Source: Methylobacterium dankookense
GTDB lineage: Bacteria > Pseudomonadota > Alphaproteobacteria > Rhizobiales > Beijerinckiaceae
Direction of reading: 5' to 3'
NCBI RefSeq assembly: GCF_902141855.1
Contig: NZ_CABFVH010000010.1
Span: 62,001 to 126,000, forward strand
DNA length: 64,000 bases
The notes under the pieces are model-generated. The model was not told where the DNA came from. It ran no database searches and saw nothing but the letters and a program-made list of their open reading frames with translations. The stretch's first letter is position 1, and each line of letters begins with the position of its first letter. This document shows positions 12,659-21,006 of the stretch, in pieces. Both the position numbers and the translations under genes were made by a program.

Positions 12659-13201
12659 ATGACGACCGAGCCCACCGCCCTCCGCGAGCCGCCTCTGCCC
12701 TACCGGCCCTGCGTCGGCGTCGCCCTGATCAACCGGGAAGGCCTCGTCTTCGTCGGGCGCCGCAGGGACATGCCCGCCGATGCGGGCGACGCGGCCGCCT
12801 GGCAGATGCCGCAGGGCGGCATCGACGAAGGCGAGACGCCCGAGGCGGCGGCCGTGCGCGAGCTCTACGAGGAGACCGGCGTCTCGCCATCCTGCCTGCG
12901 CCCCCTCGGCCAGACCCCGGAATGGCTCACCTACGACCTGCCGCCGGAACTGCTGAAGCGCTCCTGGCAGGGCCGCTACCGCGGCCAGGCGCAGAAATGG
13001 TTCGCCTTCGGCTTCCTCGGAACGGATGAGGAGATCGACGTCGAGAGCCCCGGCGGCGGCGCGCACAAGCCGGAATTCGACGCGTGGCGCTGGGTGCCGT
13101 TCTCGGAGCTGACCGGGTTGATCGTGCCGTTCAAGCGGCCCGTCTACGAGGCCGTCGTCACCAGCTTCGCCCCGCACGCCGCCTGGGCGCGCGCGGCGTG
13201 A
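12659..13201 (+). CDS. rppH: RNA pyrophosphohydrolase (Nudix)
   Basis: Nudix hydrolase that removes pyrophosphate from the 5' end of mRNA to start decay; members are also called (di)nucleoside polyphosphate hydrolases. It has 180 residues. The Nudix box is clear at about residues 55-77: [20 protein letters not shown] followed by TGV. The preceding [20 protein letters not shown] and the following [10 protein letters not shown] and [10 protein letters not shown] are typical of RppH. It closes the conserved housekeeping block. The call is secure at family level. Confidence 0.93.
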   Translation: MTTEPTALREPPLPYRPCVGVALINREGLVFVGRRRDMPADAGDAAAWQMPQGGIDEGETPEAAAVRELYEETGVSPSCLRPLGQTPEWLTYDLPPELLKRSWQGRYRGQAQKWFAFGFLGTDEEIDVESPGGGAHKPEFDAWRWVPFSELTGLIVPFKRPVYEAVVTSFAPHAAWARAA

Positions 13202-13229
13202 CCCGCGCCGCGCGAGCCTGAGCCGCCCC

Positions 13230-13850
13230 GTGCGCTGGCTCGCCGTTCCCCTCGCCATCGCCTTCGGCTGGCTGCTCTTCACCCTGAGCCCGCTCTGGGC
13301 CCTCTACGACCTCGCCCGGGCGGTGCGGGCGCGCGACGTCGCCTATGTCGAGCGGCATGTGAACTTCCGGACGCTGCGCCTGTCGCTCGTCCGCCAGACC
13401 AGCGCCGCCGTGAAGGCCGCGGCCGACAGCAATCCCGGCCTGGAGCCCCGCGAGCGTCAGCAGCTCAGCGACGCGGCCGTCGGGCTGGCGCTTGCCCTCG
13501 CCGAGACCATGGTGACGCCGGAGACCGTCATCGACCTCCTCGACGACGGCTGGCCGCAGCGCCTCGACCTGCCGCGGCCGGAGACCCAGCCGGCCGCCGG
13601 GCTCAATCTCGACCGGATCGGCAAGCTCGTTCCCTATTACCTGACCTCCGAGATGCGCGGCTTCCGCACGGTGGTCGTCCCGGTGCCGCCCGAGGCGCCG
13701 CGGGCGCTGCAGACGCGCATCCGCATGCGCCTGCGCGGCTGGTCCTGGCGGCTCATCGACATCGAGGTGAACGAGGCCCTGCGCCAGCGCATGGCGGCGG
13801 GCCTCGCCAAGACCATCGCCAAGGCCCAGCAGGGGCCCGGGCGCAACTGA
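13230..13850 (+). CDS. DUF2939 domain-containing protein
   Basis: Uncharacterised membrane-anchored protein of 206 residues starting at a GTG (13230), 28 bases after rppH. A single N-terminal hydrophobic helix (residues 3-24, PLAIAFGWLLFTLSPLWALY) is followed by the DUF2939 pattern DLARAVRARDVAYVERHVNF RTLR, with a helical periplasmic or cytoplasmic domain after it. No catalytic motif is visible. The C-terminus runs into a dispersed repeat that fills the junction with the convergent gene at 13970. Confidence 0.8.
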   Translation: MRWLAVPLAIAFGWLLFTLSPLWALYDLARAVRARDVAYVERHVNFRTLRLSLVRQTSAAVKAAADSNPGLEPRERQQLSDAAVGLALALAETMVTPETVIDLLDDGWPQRLDLPRPETQPAAGLNLDRIGKLVPYYLTSEMRGFRTVVVPVPPEAPRALQTRIRMRLRGWSWRLIDIEVNEALRQRMAAGLAKTIAKAQQGPGRN

Positions 13851-13851
13851 A

Positions 13852-13944
13852 ATCCGGGCGGCGAGAGGGATCATCTCTCTCGCGGGTCCGGGCGGAGCCC
13901 GGGGATCGCCTGTCGGGGCTTCGCCCCGACACCCCACCAAAGCG
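13852..13944. repeat. Nested-palindrome intergenic repeat, copy A
   Basis: A chain of short inverted repeats fills the space between two convergent genes. It contains GAGAGGGATCATCTCTCTC, then CCGGGCGGAGCCCGG, then GTCGGGGCTTCGCCCCGAC and ACACCCCACCAAAG. The same units recur at 18654-18757 and 46665-46780, also between convergent genes. It can fold on both strands and may act as a bidirectional terminator; a REP-like mobile origin is inferred. Confidence 0.75.
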
Positions 13945-13969
13945 ACTTAACCCTTTATCCCCGACACGT

Positions 13970-14371
13970 TCAGCGCGGCTTGGCCTCGGCCGGCTCGGTC
14001 TTGTCGCCCTTCGGGATGCGCGGCTTGCGCGATTCCGCGATGCTCTCGGCCTTGTCCTCGTCGGTGTCGCCGCTCTGCTCGATCGCCTTGTCGGGATCGG
14101 CCGCGAGCGTCTTCACGATCGCGAGAAGGCGCTCGCATTCGGGGCCGTACTTGTAGCTCTCCAGCACGATCGCGGCATCGCGCAGCGTGCGCAGGTCGCG
14201 CAGGGTCTGGCCGTTGGCGCCCTCGCGAAGCTCGGCCTTGCCCGCGATCAGGTCCTCGATCTTCGCCCCCGCGACGTCGCAGGCCTGCGCGGATCCGCCG
14301 GCCAGGCAGGCGGCCAGTGCGGCCGGCAGGGCGAGCGGCAGGACGAGGAAGCTGCGGGCGGAGCGGATCAT
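13970..14371 (-). CDS. Small secreted hypothetical protein
   Basis: 133-residue protein with a clear signal peptide (MIRSARSFLVLPLALPAALA, cleavage near GGSAQACD), so probably periplasmic. The mature part has two cysteines about 50 residues apart (AQACDVAG and GPECERLLAIVK), suggesting a disulfide, and a charged C-terminal tail rich in Glu, Lys and Pro (KPRIPKGDKTEPAEAKPR). I do not recognise a family. The ATG at 14371 follows closely on the response regulator gene, so the two may share a transcript. The 3' end abuts repeat copy A. Confidence 0.7.
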   Translation of the reverse strand: MIRSARSFLVLPLALPAALAACLAGGSAQACDVAGAKIEDLIAGKAELREGANGQTLRDLRTLRDAAIVLESYKYGPECERLLAIVKTLAADPDKAIEQSGDTDEDKAESIAESRKPRIPKGDKTEPAEAKPR

Positions 14372-14387
14372 CGGTTCGTCTCGGGGA

Positions 14388-14819
14388 TCAGGCGTGGTGC
14401 GGCGAGCCGTGGCCCAGGATGTCGTTGGTGAGGGCGACGAGCTGGCTCGGGCGATAGGGCTTCGGAACGAAGACCGATTGCGCAACGGCGTCGCCGTGGG
14501 AAAGCTCCGCGCGGCCGCCCGAGGTGTAGACGACGGGCAGGTCCGGGCACTGGCACCGGGCGTGCCTCGCCAGCGCGATGCCGTTCGTGTTGCGGGCGAG
14601 ATCGATATCGGTGAAGAGCAGGTCGACGCTCTCCCGGGCCAGGATCTCCTTCGCCTCCCAGGCATCGGCCGCGGTGAGGACGCGGTAGCCTTCGTCGAGA
14701 AGGGCCTCGGCGGCGAGCTCGCAGACCACGGGCTCGTCCTCGACGACCAGGACCGTGTTGGCGCCGCGCTCGAGATGGGCGGCCGTCAATCCGTGCACGG
14801 GATAGGCAAAGGGGATCAT
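14388..14819 (-). CDS. Receiver-domain-only response regulator
   Basis: Single-domain response regulator of 143 residues, like CheY/DivK types. The receiver elements are all present: acidic pocket VLVVEDEPVVCELAAEAL, phospho-acceptor Asp in LLFTDIDLARNTNGIALA, Thr/Ser switch in PVVYTSGG and the conserved Lys in VFVPKPYRPSQL. There is no output domain, so it must act by protein contact. Its partner kinase is not adjacent; the hybrid kinase at 52984 has its own receiver. The divergent spacer toward YoaK holds a CtrA-like site (14987-15001). Confidence 0.88.
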   Translation of the reverse strand: MIPFAYPVHGLTAAHLERGANTVLVVEDEPVVCELAAEALLDEGYRVLTAADAWEAKEILARESVDLLFTDIDLARNTNGIALARHARCQCPDLPVVYTSGGRAELSHGDAVAQSVFVPKPYRPSQLVALTNDILGHGSPHHA

Positions 14820-14986
14820 GACGCAACTCCAACTCACCCGGCACGGAGATCCCGTCCCCTCGCCGGATCGCAGGACCAACGGGGCCCTGCGCGCCGGTGT
14901 TCGCCGTGTTTGCATCGAATTGCTGAGGTTTGGTGAGCGGAGCCTTAACCCTGCCCGCGCTCTGCTGAACGGAGCGCCCGAAATGG

Positions 14987-15001
14987 TTAACGAAGGATTA
15001 G
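14987..15001 (+). promoter_or_regulatory. Candidate CtrA-like box TTAA-N7-TTAG
   Basis: In the divergent spacer between the receiver gene (start 14819, minus) and the YoaK gene (start 15027, plus), the sequence TTAACGAAGGATTAG matches the CtrA half-site arrangement TTAA-N7-TTAA with one change. ctrA itself is in this window. The match is short, so this is only a candidate. Confidence 0.35.
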
Positions 15002-15026
15002 CGACTCCGTCCGGGAGCCGCATTTC

Positions 15027-15683
15027 GTGAACCGGGGCTGGCAGTTGGGAACCGGGCTGACCCTGACCGCGCTCGCCGGCTACGTGGATGCGCTGGGCTT
15101 CGTGCGGCTCGGCGGCCTCTACACCTCGTTCATGAGCGGCAACACCACCCAGCTCTCCGTCTCCCTCGCCCACGGCGACATCCGGCACGCCCTGATGCCG
15201 ATGCTGCTGCTCTTGGGCTTCCTCGTCGGGGCGACGCTGGGCAGCGGCCTCTCCATGGTGACGCCGCCGCGCTGGGCGACCTCCGTGGTGCTCGCCTACG
15301 AGACGCTGCTGATCATGGCGGCGCTGGCGCTCGGCCTGCCGACGCCGGAGCTCGGCCTCGCCTCGTTCTTCATGGCGATGGCCATGGGCGCGCAGAACGC
15401 GGTCCTCGCCCAGGTGAAGGGCTTCCGGGCCGGCACCACCTTCGTCACCGGCGCGCTGTTCAGCCTCGCCCAGAAGATCGCCGAGGCCTTCACCGGCAAG
15501 GGGCCGCCGCTCGGCTGGCTCGGCGACGCGGCGGTGTGGGGGGCACTCCTCCTCGGCGCGTTCCTGGGCACGCTGGCCTATGGGCGCTACGAGCTTTACG
15601 CCCTCCTCCTTCCGGCGCTGGCCGGCGGCAGCCTCGCGGTCGCCGCGGCCCTGCTCGCCGCCCGCGCCCGCATCGCCGCCTGA
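15027..15683 (+). CDS. YoaK family (DUF1275) membrane protein
   Basis: Predicted inner-membrane protein of 218 residues with about six hydrophobic segments. The family marks are ALAGYVDALGFVRLGGLYTS followed by FMSGNTTQLSV near the N-terminus, and AMAMGAQNAVLAQVKG in the middle with FVTGALFSLAQKIAEAF after it. Function is unknown; a small-molecule carrier has been suggested for the family. The start is a GTG at 15027. The next gene begins nine bases after the stop, so co-transcription is likely. Confidence 0.88.
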   Translation: MNRGWQLGTGLTLTALAGYVDALGFVRLGGLYTSFMSGNTTQLSVSLAHGDIRHALMPMLLLLGFLVGATLGSGLSMVTPPRWATSVVLAYETLLIMAALALGLPTPELGLASFFMAMAMGAQNAVLAQVKGFRAGTTFVTGALFSLAQKIAEAFTGKGPPLGWLGDAAVWGALLLGAFLGTLAYGRYELYALLLPALAGGSLAVAAALLAARARIAA

Positions 15684-15691
15684 GGATTCCC

Positions 15692-16696
15692 ATGACCGCA
15701 CCGACCTCCCTGCTGAGCCACGTGGCGCCGATCGAGGCGGGCGCGCACGTCACCGCCGCGCACTGGCTCGGCGGAAGGCTGGCGCTGGCGCTGGGCGACG
15801 GCACCGTGGTGCTCGCGGGCGACGGCGAGACCGTGCGGGCGGCGGCCCATCCGGAGGGCTCGATCCTGTGCGCCGCGAGCACGGGCAGCCGGCTCCTCAC
15901 CGGCGGCGACGATGGGCGCGTGGTCGAGATCCGCGCCGACGGCACCCTCGCCGAGGCGGGAACCGCGAAGGGCGGCGCCTGGATCGACGCGCTCGCCCTG
16001 CATCCGGACGGCGGCTTCGCCTTCTCGGCCGGCAAGCGCGTCGCCAGCCGCGACGCCAAGGGCCGCGAGCGCACCCTCGACGCGCCCTCCACCGCCCGCG
16101 GCCTCGCCTTCGCGCCGAAGGGGTTCCGCCTCGCGGTCGCCCACTACAACGGCGTCAGCCTCTGGTACCCGAACCTGGAGACGCCGCCCGAGCTGGTCTC
16201 GTGGAAGGGCTCGCATCTCGACGTGACCTGGTCGCCGGACGGCCGCTTCGTGGTCTCGACCATGCAGGAGAACGCGCTGCACGGCTGGCGCCTGCAGCCG
16301 GACCGCGGCCACATGCGGATGTCGGGCTACCCCGCCAAGGTGCGCTCGGTGTCGTGGTCGTCCGACGGCAAGTGGCTCGCCACCAGCGGCGCCGAGGCCG
16401 CGATCATCTGGCCCTTCGATTCGAAGGAGGGCCCCACCGGCAAGGCCCCGCGGGAATGCGGCGTGCGCCCGGCCCGGGTCTCGCAGGTGAGCTTCCACCC
16501 GAAGGCGCCGGTCCTGGCGCTCGGCTACGAGGACGGCTGCATCCTGCTCGTGCGATTCTCGGACGCGGCCGAGCTTCTCGTGCGCCCGGCGGTGAAGGGC
16601 AGCGCGGTGACGGCGCTCGCCTGGGACGCGGCCGGCGCCCGCCTCGCCTTCGGCTGCGCGGACGGGGCGGCCGGCCTCCTCAGCCTGCCGGGCTGA
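15692..16696 (+). CDS. WD40 repeat protein
   Basis: Predicted seven-bladed beta-propeller of 334 residues, without a signal peptide, so probably cytoplasmic. Repeating units end in WD-like strands such as LVSWKGSHLDVTWSPDGRFV, VRSVSWSSDGKWLATSG and VSQVSFHPKAPVLALGYEDG. Such propellers act as protein-interaction platforms; no enzymatic motif is visible. It is likely transcribed with the YoaK gene. A related gene is common in Rhizobiales, but no function is established that I know of. Confidence 0.85.
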   Translation: MTAPTSLLSHVAPIEAGAHVTAAHWLGGRLALALGDGTVVLAGDGETVRAAAHPEGSILCAASTGSRLLTGGDDGRVVEIRADGTLAEAGTAKGGAWIDALALHPDGGFAFSAGKRVASRDAKGRERTLDAPSTARGLAFAPKGFRLAVAHYNGVSLWYPNLETPPELVSWKGSHLDVTWSPDGRFVVSTMQENALHGWRLQPDRGHMRMSGYPAKVRSVSWSSDGKWLATSGAEAAIIWPFDSKEGPTGKAPRECGVRPARVSQVSFHPKAPVLALGYEDGCILLVRFSDAAELLVRPAVKGSAVTALAWDAAGARLAFGCADGAAGLLSLPG

Positions 16697-16753
16697 GGAA
16701 CCGGAGCGCGGCTCCCCCCCTTTACGCTCACGCTCCCGCCACGGAGGACACCC

Positions 16754-17278
16754 GTGTTCCGCGTGATCCGAACACTCGGCCTCGCCCTCGGGCTGATCGG
16801 CGGCGGCCTCGCCGCCCAGGGGCCCGAATTCACCCAGCAATACGTGCAGCGCCTCGGCGGGACCGTGGACGAGCTGCGGCGGCAGGTCGACGGCCTGGAG
16901 GCCGACGCCCGGGCCAGCGGCACCACCCGCGACGGCGCGGTCGACCGGCTGCGCGGCAGCCCGGACCAGCTCGTCGCCCGCCGCGGCGAGGCGGCGCGCG
17001 GCGACATCGAGCGGCTCGCCGCGCTCAACGCCCAGCAGCAGGCCATCGCCTCGGCGACGAGCCCGCTCGGCCGCATGGTCGCGGTGATGCGCCAGCCCGA
17101 TTCCGGCCTCGCCCAGGCGACCTGGCGCGACTACCAGCCGGCCGTGCCGACCACCGCGGACGGCGTGATCGCCGGCCTCCTCGGCTTCATCGCCACCTGG
17201 GCCGCGTGGCGGCTCGTCTCGGATCTCGGGCGGCGCGCCGCACGGCGGCGGCCGCGCGAGCCGGTCACGGCGACGTGA
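16754..17278 (+). CDS. DUF2937 family membrane protein
   Basis: 174-residue protein with an N-terminal hydrophobic segment (LGLALGLIGGGLAAQGPEF) and a C-terminal transmembrane helix (GVIAGLLGFIATWAAWRLV), with a helical loop of about 100 residues between them. The start AAQGPEFTQQYVQRLGGTVD ELRRQVD is the DUF2937 signature; the central part is probably a short coiled coil facing the periplasm. It starts at a GTG (16754). Function is unknown. Confidence 0.82.
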   Translation: MFRVIRTLGLALGLIGGGLAAQGPEFTQQYVQRLGGTVDELRRQVDGLEADARASGTTRDGAVDRLRGSPDQLVARRGEAARGDIERLAALNAQQQAIASATSPLGRMVAVMRQPDSGLAQATWRDYQPAVPTTADGVIAGLLGFIATWAAWRLVSDLGRRAARRRPREPVTAT

Positions 17279-17409
17279 TTCCCGACGCAACCTGCGCGCG
17301 CGGTGTGACCGGACATCTACAGCTTCGAGCCCGCTCCTTGCACTAGGGAGAGAGTTGGACCCGCGCGCGGCGGCCGTGATCGCGCCGGGCCGATCCGCAG
17401 AGTCGCCCC

Positions 17410-18648
17410 ATGCCGCGCGCGCCCCAACCGATTGTCGATCCGGCGCTCGATGCGGCAGCTCTGCTCCGGCGCGTGGGCTTCTTCGGGCTGTTCGTGGTGG
17501 TGCCGGTGACCGCGCAGGTGGCGCGGCGCGCCTCGGTGATCATCGCCCCCATCGCCGTCGTGCTCCTCGTCATCGCGAGCGCCATCGACGGGCGCCAGCG
17601 CGCCGTGCGCCCGTCCGGGTCGCGGCTGCTGCGCTCGGCCGCCTTCCTGGCGGGCATGCTGGTGATCCTGTGGTCCGCCCTCTCGCTCGCCTGGACGCCC
17701 TTCCTCTCGGCGGCGGCGGAGCGGCTCGCCAACCTCGCCGCGGTGATCGGCCTGACGCTGCTCGGCTATTTCTCGCTGCCCGACCGGATGCGCTCGGCCA
17801 ACCTCTACCTGCTGCCGCTGGGGGTCACCGCCTCGGCGCTCGTCGCCATCGTGCTGGGCCTGTTCGGCGACAGCCTGATCCAGGGCGGCGCCGACGACGA
17901 CAGCGCGCTGGGCCGCGGCCTGACGCTGCTGACGCTGCTCGTCTGGCCGGCGGTGGCGTGGCTGCGCTCGCGGCGGCGCGACCGCGAGGCCCTGGCCGTG
18001 GCCCTGCTGGTGGCCGGGGCGCTCGTCGCCTCGCCGAACGTCACGCAGATCGTGGCGCTGGCGGTCGGCGCCGTCGCCTTCGCGGTGACGAGCTTCCGGC
18101 CCCGCCTCGGCACATTGCTCACGGCGGGCGTGACCGCGGGGCTGCTCGCCACGGCGCCGCTCCTGCCCTTCGTGGCGCGGCCGGTCGGCTCCGCCCTGTT
18201 CGGGCCGCTCGCGCCCGGCGTGCTCTCGCTGAAGAGCTGGCAGAAGGTGGTGACCACGGAGCCCGTGCGGCTGATCACCGGCCACGGGTTCGAGACGGCG
18301 CTCCGCGGCCGCTTCGTCGGCCTCGTGCCGATGAACGCGCCGACCACGGCCCTGTTCGAGTTCTGGTACGAGCTCGGCATCGTCGGGGCGCTCGCCGCCG
18401 CCTTCGCGCTCTACGCCTCGGTGCGCCGGGCGGGCCGCGACGTGCCGGTCCTCGTCCCCGGGGCGATGGCGGCCTTCGCCTCCGCCTTCACGGTGGCCTG
18501 CATCGGCGTCGGGCTCACCGTGATCTGGTGGCTGACGGCGCTCGCCATGACGGTCCTCGTCTTCGTGGCGATCGAGCGCGGGCAGTTCCGCACCAGCCGC
18601 CCGAAGGTCAGCCGCCTGCGCCGGATCCACGAGAGCGGGGAAGGCTGA
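17410..18648 (+). CDS. O-antigen ligase/Wzy-like polytopic membrane protein
   Basis: 412-residue integral membrane protein with about ten hydrophobic helices. The layout resembles the Wzy_C/WaaL group: many helices, then a large periplasmic loop around residues 260-315 carrying KSWQKVVTTEPVRLITGHGF, with the GHG-type motif expected of lipopolysaccharide ligases and O-antigen polymerases, then ALFEFWYELGIVGALAAA. A role in joining or polymerising surface glycan is inferred. No other glycan genes adjoin it; capsule export genes lie about 10 kb away at 29010-31024. A repeat copy fills the convergent junction downstream. Confidence 0.7.
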   Translation: MPRAPQPIVDPALDAAALLRRVGFFGLFVVVPVTAQVARRASVIIAPIAVVLLVIASAIDGRQRAVRPSGSRLLRSAAFLAGMLVILWSALSLAWTPFLSAAAERLANLAAVIGLTLLGYFSLPDRMRSANLYLLPLGVTASALVAIVLGLFGDSLIQGGADDDSALGRGLTLLTLLVWPAVAWLRSRRRDREALAVALLVAGALVASPNVTQIVALAVGAVAFAVTSFRPRLGTLLTAGVTAGLLATAPLLPFVARPVGSALFGPLAPGVLSLKSWQKVVTTEPVRLITGHGFETALRGRFVGLVPMNAPTTALFEFWYELGIVGALAAAFALYASVRRAGRDVPVLVPGAMAAFASAFTVACIGVGLTVIWWLTALAMTVLVFVAIERGQFRTSRPKVSRLRRIHESGEG

Positions 18649-18653
18649 TCACG

Positions 18654-18757
18654 TCCGGGATCCCAAAGGGATCACCCCTTTGGTGGGTCCAGGGCGAAGC
18701 CCTGGGATGACGCCGGGGCACCCCGCGAGAGGGATGATCCCGCTCGACACCCGGGTT
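18654..18757. repeat. Nested-palindrome intergenic repeat, copy B
   Basis: Fills the whole junction between the convergent genes ending at 18648 (+) and 18758 (-). It contains CAAAGGGATCACCCCTTTG, GGTGGGTCCAGGGCGAAGC with its partner CCTGG, and GAGAGGGATGATCCCGCTC. These are the same modules as copies A and C in a different assortment. Confidence 0.75.
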
Positions 18758-19168
18758 TCAGCCGATCTCGGCTTCGTCCTCGATCCGGGCCATGTCGTCG
18801 TCCGACAGGCCGAAATGATGGCCGATCTCGTGGACCAGCACATGCGCCACGAGGTGGCCGAGCGTCTCGTCGTGCTCGGCCCAGTAGTCGAGCAGCGGGC
18901 GCCGGTAGAGCCAGACGGCGTTCGGCATCTGGCCCGTCACCACCTCGCCCGACTGCGCGAGGCCGACGCCGCGGAACAGGCCGAGCAGGTCGAACTCGCT
19001 CTCGCACGCCATCTCGGTGAGCGTCTCATCGTCGGGGAAGTCGTCAACGATGATGCGCACGCCCGCGCAGAGGCGCCGGAAGCCCTCCGGCAGGGCGGCG
19101 AAGGCCGCGTCGGCGAGTTCCTCGATCTCGGCGAGGCTCGGCGCCTTCGCGCCCGCGAGCGCGCTCAC
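18758..19168 (-). CDS. Minimal zincin metallopeptidase family protein (DUF1025)
   Basis: 136-residue predicted zinc metallopeptidase of the possible zincin family PF06262. The zinc motif is HEIGHHFGLSDDDMARIE, an extended HExxHxxGxxD pattern, near the C-terminus. Upstream are the family blocks LPEGFRRLCAGVRIIVDDFP and DLLGLFRGVGL. Related minimal gluzincins are cytoplasmic with unknown substrates. It overlaps the upstream HAD phosphatase gene by four bases (ATGA), so the pair is co-translated. Confidence 0.9.
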   Translation of the reverse strand: MSALAGAKAPSLAEIEELADAAFAALPEGFRRLCAGVRIIVDDFPDDETLTEMACESEFDLLGLFRGVGLAQSGEVVTGQMPNAVWLYRRPLLDYWAEHDETLGHLVAHVLVHEIGHHFGLSDDDMARIEDEAEIG

Positions 19169-19908
19169 CGCCGCTGCGCCGGCGCCGCCGCCGGCATCAC
19201 GCAGCCGCCGAGGAATCCGGCGAGGTCGTCGGTGATGTAGTCGATATGCGGCTCCTGCACCGCCTCCTGCTCGAAGGCCTCCCGATAGGGATCGGCGACC
19301 TTGGGCACGACCAGCACGGTCGCCATGCCGAGATCGTGCGGGACCACGAGGTTGCGGGCGATGTCCTCGAACAGGGCGGAGCGGGCCGGGTCGATGCCGT
19401 GGCGACTCAGGAAGCGCTCATAGGTGGTGCGCTCGGGCTTCGGCACGAAATCGGCCGCGGCAATGTCGAACACGTCCTCGAAATGGCTGAGGATGCCGAG
19501 CTTCTCCGCCACCCGCTCGGCATGGCGGCGCGAGCCGTTGGTGAGGATCAGCTTGCGTCCGGGCAGGCGCTCGATGGCGTCGCCGAGGCCCACGTCGAGC
19601 TTGATCGTCGAGTGGTCGATGTCGTGGGCGAAGTCGAGGAAGTCGTGCGGGTCGACGCCCTCCTCGACCATCAGCGCCTTCAGGGTCGTGCCGTAGCGAT
19701 GGTAGAAATGCTTCTGCAGGGCCCGGGCCGAGAGGCCGTCGAGGCCGTAGAGGCGCATGACGTAGAGCGTGATCCGCTCGTCGACCTGCGGCCAGACCAT
19801 CGCGTCGCTGGGATAGAGGGTGTTGTCGAGGTCGAACACCCAGGTGTCCACCTGGTCGAAGCCGCGGGCGTCGCCGGTGGTGAAGTGGCACGTATCGGGT
19901 CGGTACAC
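19165..19908 (-). CDS. HAD-family pyrimidine 5'-nucleotidase-like hydrolase
   Basis: 247-residue HAD phosphatase of the SDT1/pyrimidine 5'-nucleotidase type. Motif I is VFDLDNTLYPSD with the nucleophile Asp, motif II is LILTNGSRRHAERV, the Lys motif is FVPKPERTTYERFL and motif IV is ALFEDIARNLVVPHDLGM. The start is a GTG at 19908. In alphaproteobacteria this gene is regularly beside argB, as here. The likely role is dephosphorylation of UMP/CMP or modified pyrimidines, inferred from the subgroup. Confidence 0.88.
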   Translation of the reverse strand: MYRPDTCHFTTGDARGFDQVDTWVFDLDNTLYPSDAMVWPQVDERITLYVMRLYGLDGLSARALQKHFYHRYGTTLKALMVEEGVDPHDFLDFAHDIDHSTIKLDVGLGDAIERLPGRKLILTNGSRRHAERVAEKLGILSHFEDVFDIAAADFVPKPERTTYERFLSRHGIDPARSALFEDIARNLVVPHDLGMATVLVVPKVADPYREAFEQEAVQEPHIDYITDDLAGFLGGCVMPAAAPAQRR

Positions 19909-19967
19909 GTCTCACTCGGTGTGATGCGGCCGGGAGCGGGTGCCCCCGGCCGCGGAGGGGATCGGGC

Positions 19968-20861
19968 TCAGCCCCTGCGGATCAGGGTGCCGGCGCCGTA
20001 ATCGGTGAAGAGCTCGAGCAGCACGGCGTGGTTCACCTTGCCGTTGAGGATGACCACCGCCTCGACGCCCTGGTCGATGGCGTAGATGCAGGTCTCGATC
20101 TTCGGGATCATGCCGCCGGTGATGGTGCCGTCGGCGATGAGGCGCCGGCAATCCTCCACCGTCAGCTCGGGGATCAGCTTCTTGTCCTTGTCGAGCACGC
20201 CCGGCACGTCGGTGAGCAGCAGCAGGCGCTTGGCCCGCAGCGCGCCGGCGATGGCGCCCGCGAAGGTGTCGGCGTTGACGTTGTAGGTCTGGCCGTCGGC
20301 GCCGTAGGCGACGGGGGCGAGAACCGGGATCAGCTCGGCCTTCAGCACCGCGTCGAGGACGCCGCGCTCGACATGCTCGGGCTCGCCCACGAGGCCGAGA
20401 TCGACCACCTGCTCGGTCTCGCTGCCGGGATCCCGCACGGTCTTCATGGCGCGCTTGGCGCGGACCATGTTGCCGTCCTTGCCGCACAGGCCGATCGCCC
20501 GGCCGCCCTCGGCCGAGATCCAGCCGACGATCTGCTTGTTGATCGAGCCGGCGAGGACCATCTCGACGACCTCCACGGTCGCTTCGTCGGTGACGCGCAG
20601 GCCGCCGCGGAACTCGGACTGGATGCCGAGCCGGTCGAGCATCTTCCCGATCTGCGGGCCGCCGCCATGGACCACGATCGGCTTCAGGCCGGACTGCTCC
20701 AGGAGCACGATGTCCTCGGCGAAGTCCTCCGCCGCCGCGCGGTCGCCCATGGCGTGGCCGCCATACTTGATGACCACGATCTCCTGGTCGTAGCGCTGCA
20801 TGTGGGGCAGCGCCTGGGCCAGCACCTCGGCGCGCACGTGGACATTCGGCAGTTCGGTCAT
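19968..20861 (-). CDS. argB: Acetylglutamate kinase
   Basis: Phosphorylates N-acetyl-L-glutamate, the committed step of arginine synthesis; usually feedback-inhibited by arginine. It has 297 residues. Amino-acid kinase motifs are [68 protein letters not shown] and the end [18 protein letters not shown]. An N-terminal helix of about 30 residues ([16 protein letters not shown]) is typical of arginine-sensitive forms. Confidence 0.97.
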   Translation of the reverse strand: MTELPNVHVRAEVLAQALPHMQRYDQEIVVIKYGGHAMGDRAAAEDFAEDIVLLEQSGLKPIVVHGGGPQIGKMLDRLGIQSEFRGGLRVTDEATVEVVEMVLAGSINKQIVGWISAEGGRAIGLCGKDGNMVRAKRAMKTVRDPGSETEQVVDLGLVGEPEHVERGVLDAVLKAELIPVLAPVAYGADGQTYNVNADTFAGAIAGALRAKRLLLLTDVPGVLDKDKKLIPELTVEDCRRLIADGTITGGMIPKIETCIYAIDQGVEAVVILNGKVNHAVLLELFTDYGAGTLIRRG

Positions 20862-21006
20862 CGCGGTCCTCTGCGGGCGCGGACGGCGTCGGACGCCGTC
20901 GGCGCGGGCGCCTTTCTATCGGAAGCGGGCCGGGCTGCGAAGCACGCGCGGGTGACAGACGCATGACACGCGCGGAACCCGCACGGGAGGCCGGGACCCC
21001 GCCGCC

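Noticed and set aside
13852..13944. Repeat modules considered as a CRISPR array
   Set aside because: Units are inverted hairpins without regular spacing or unique spacers, and no cas genes are present.
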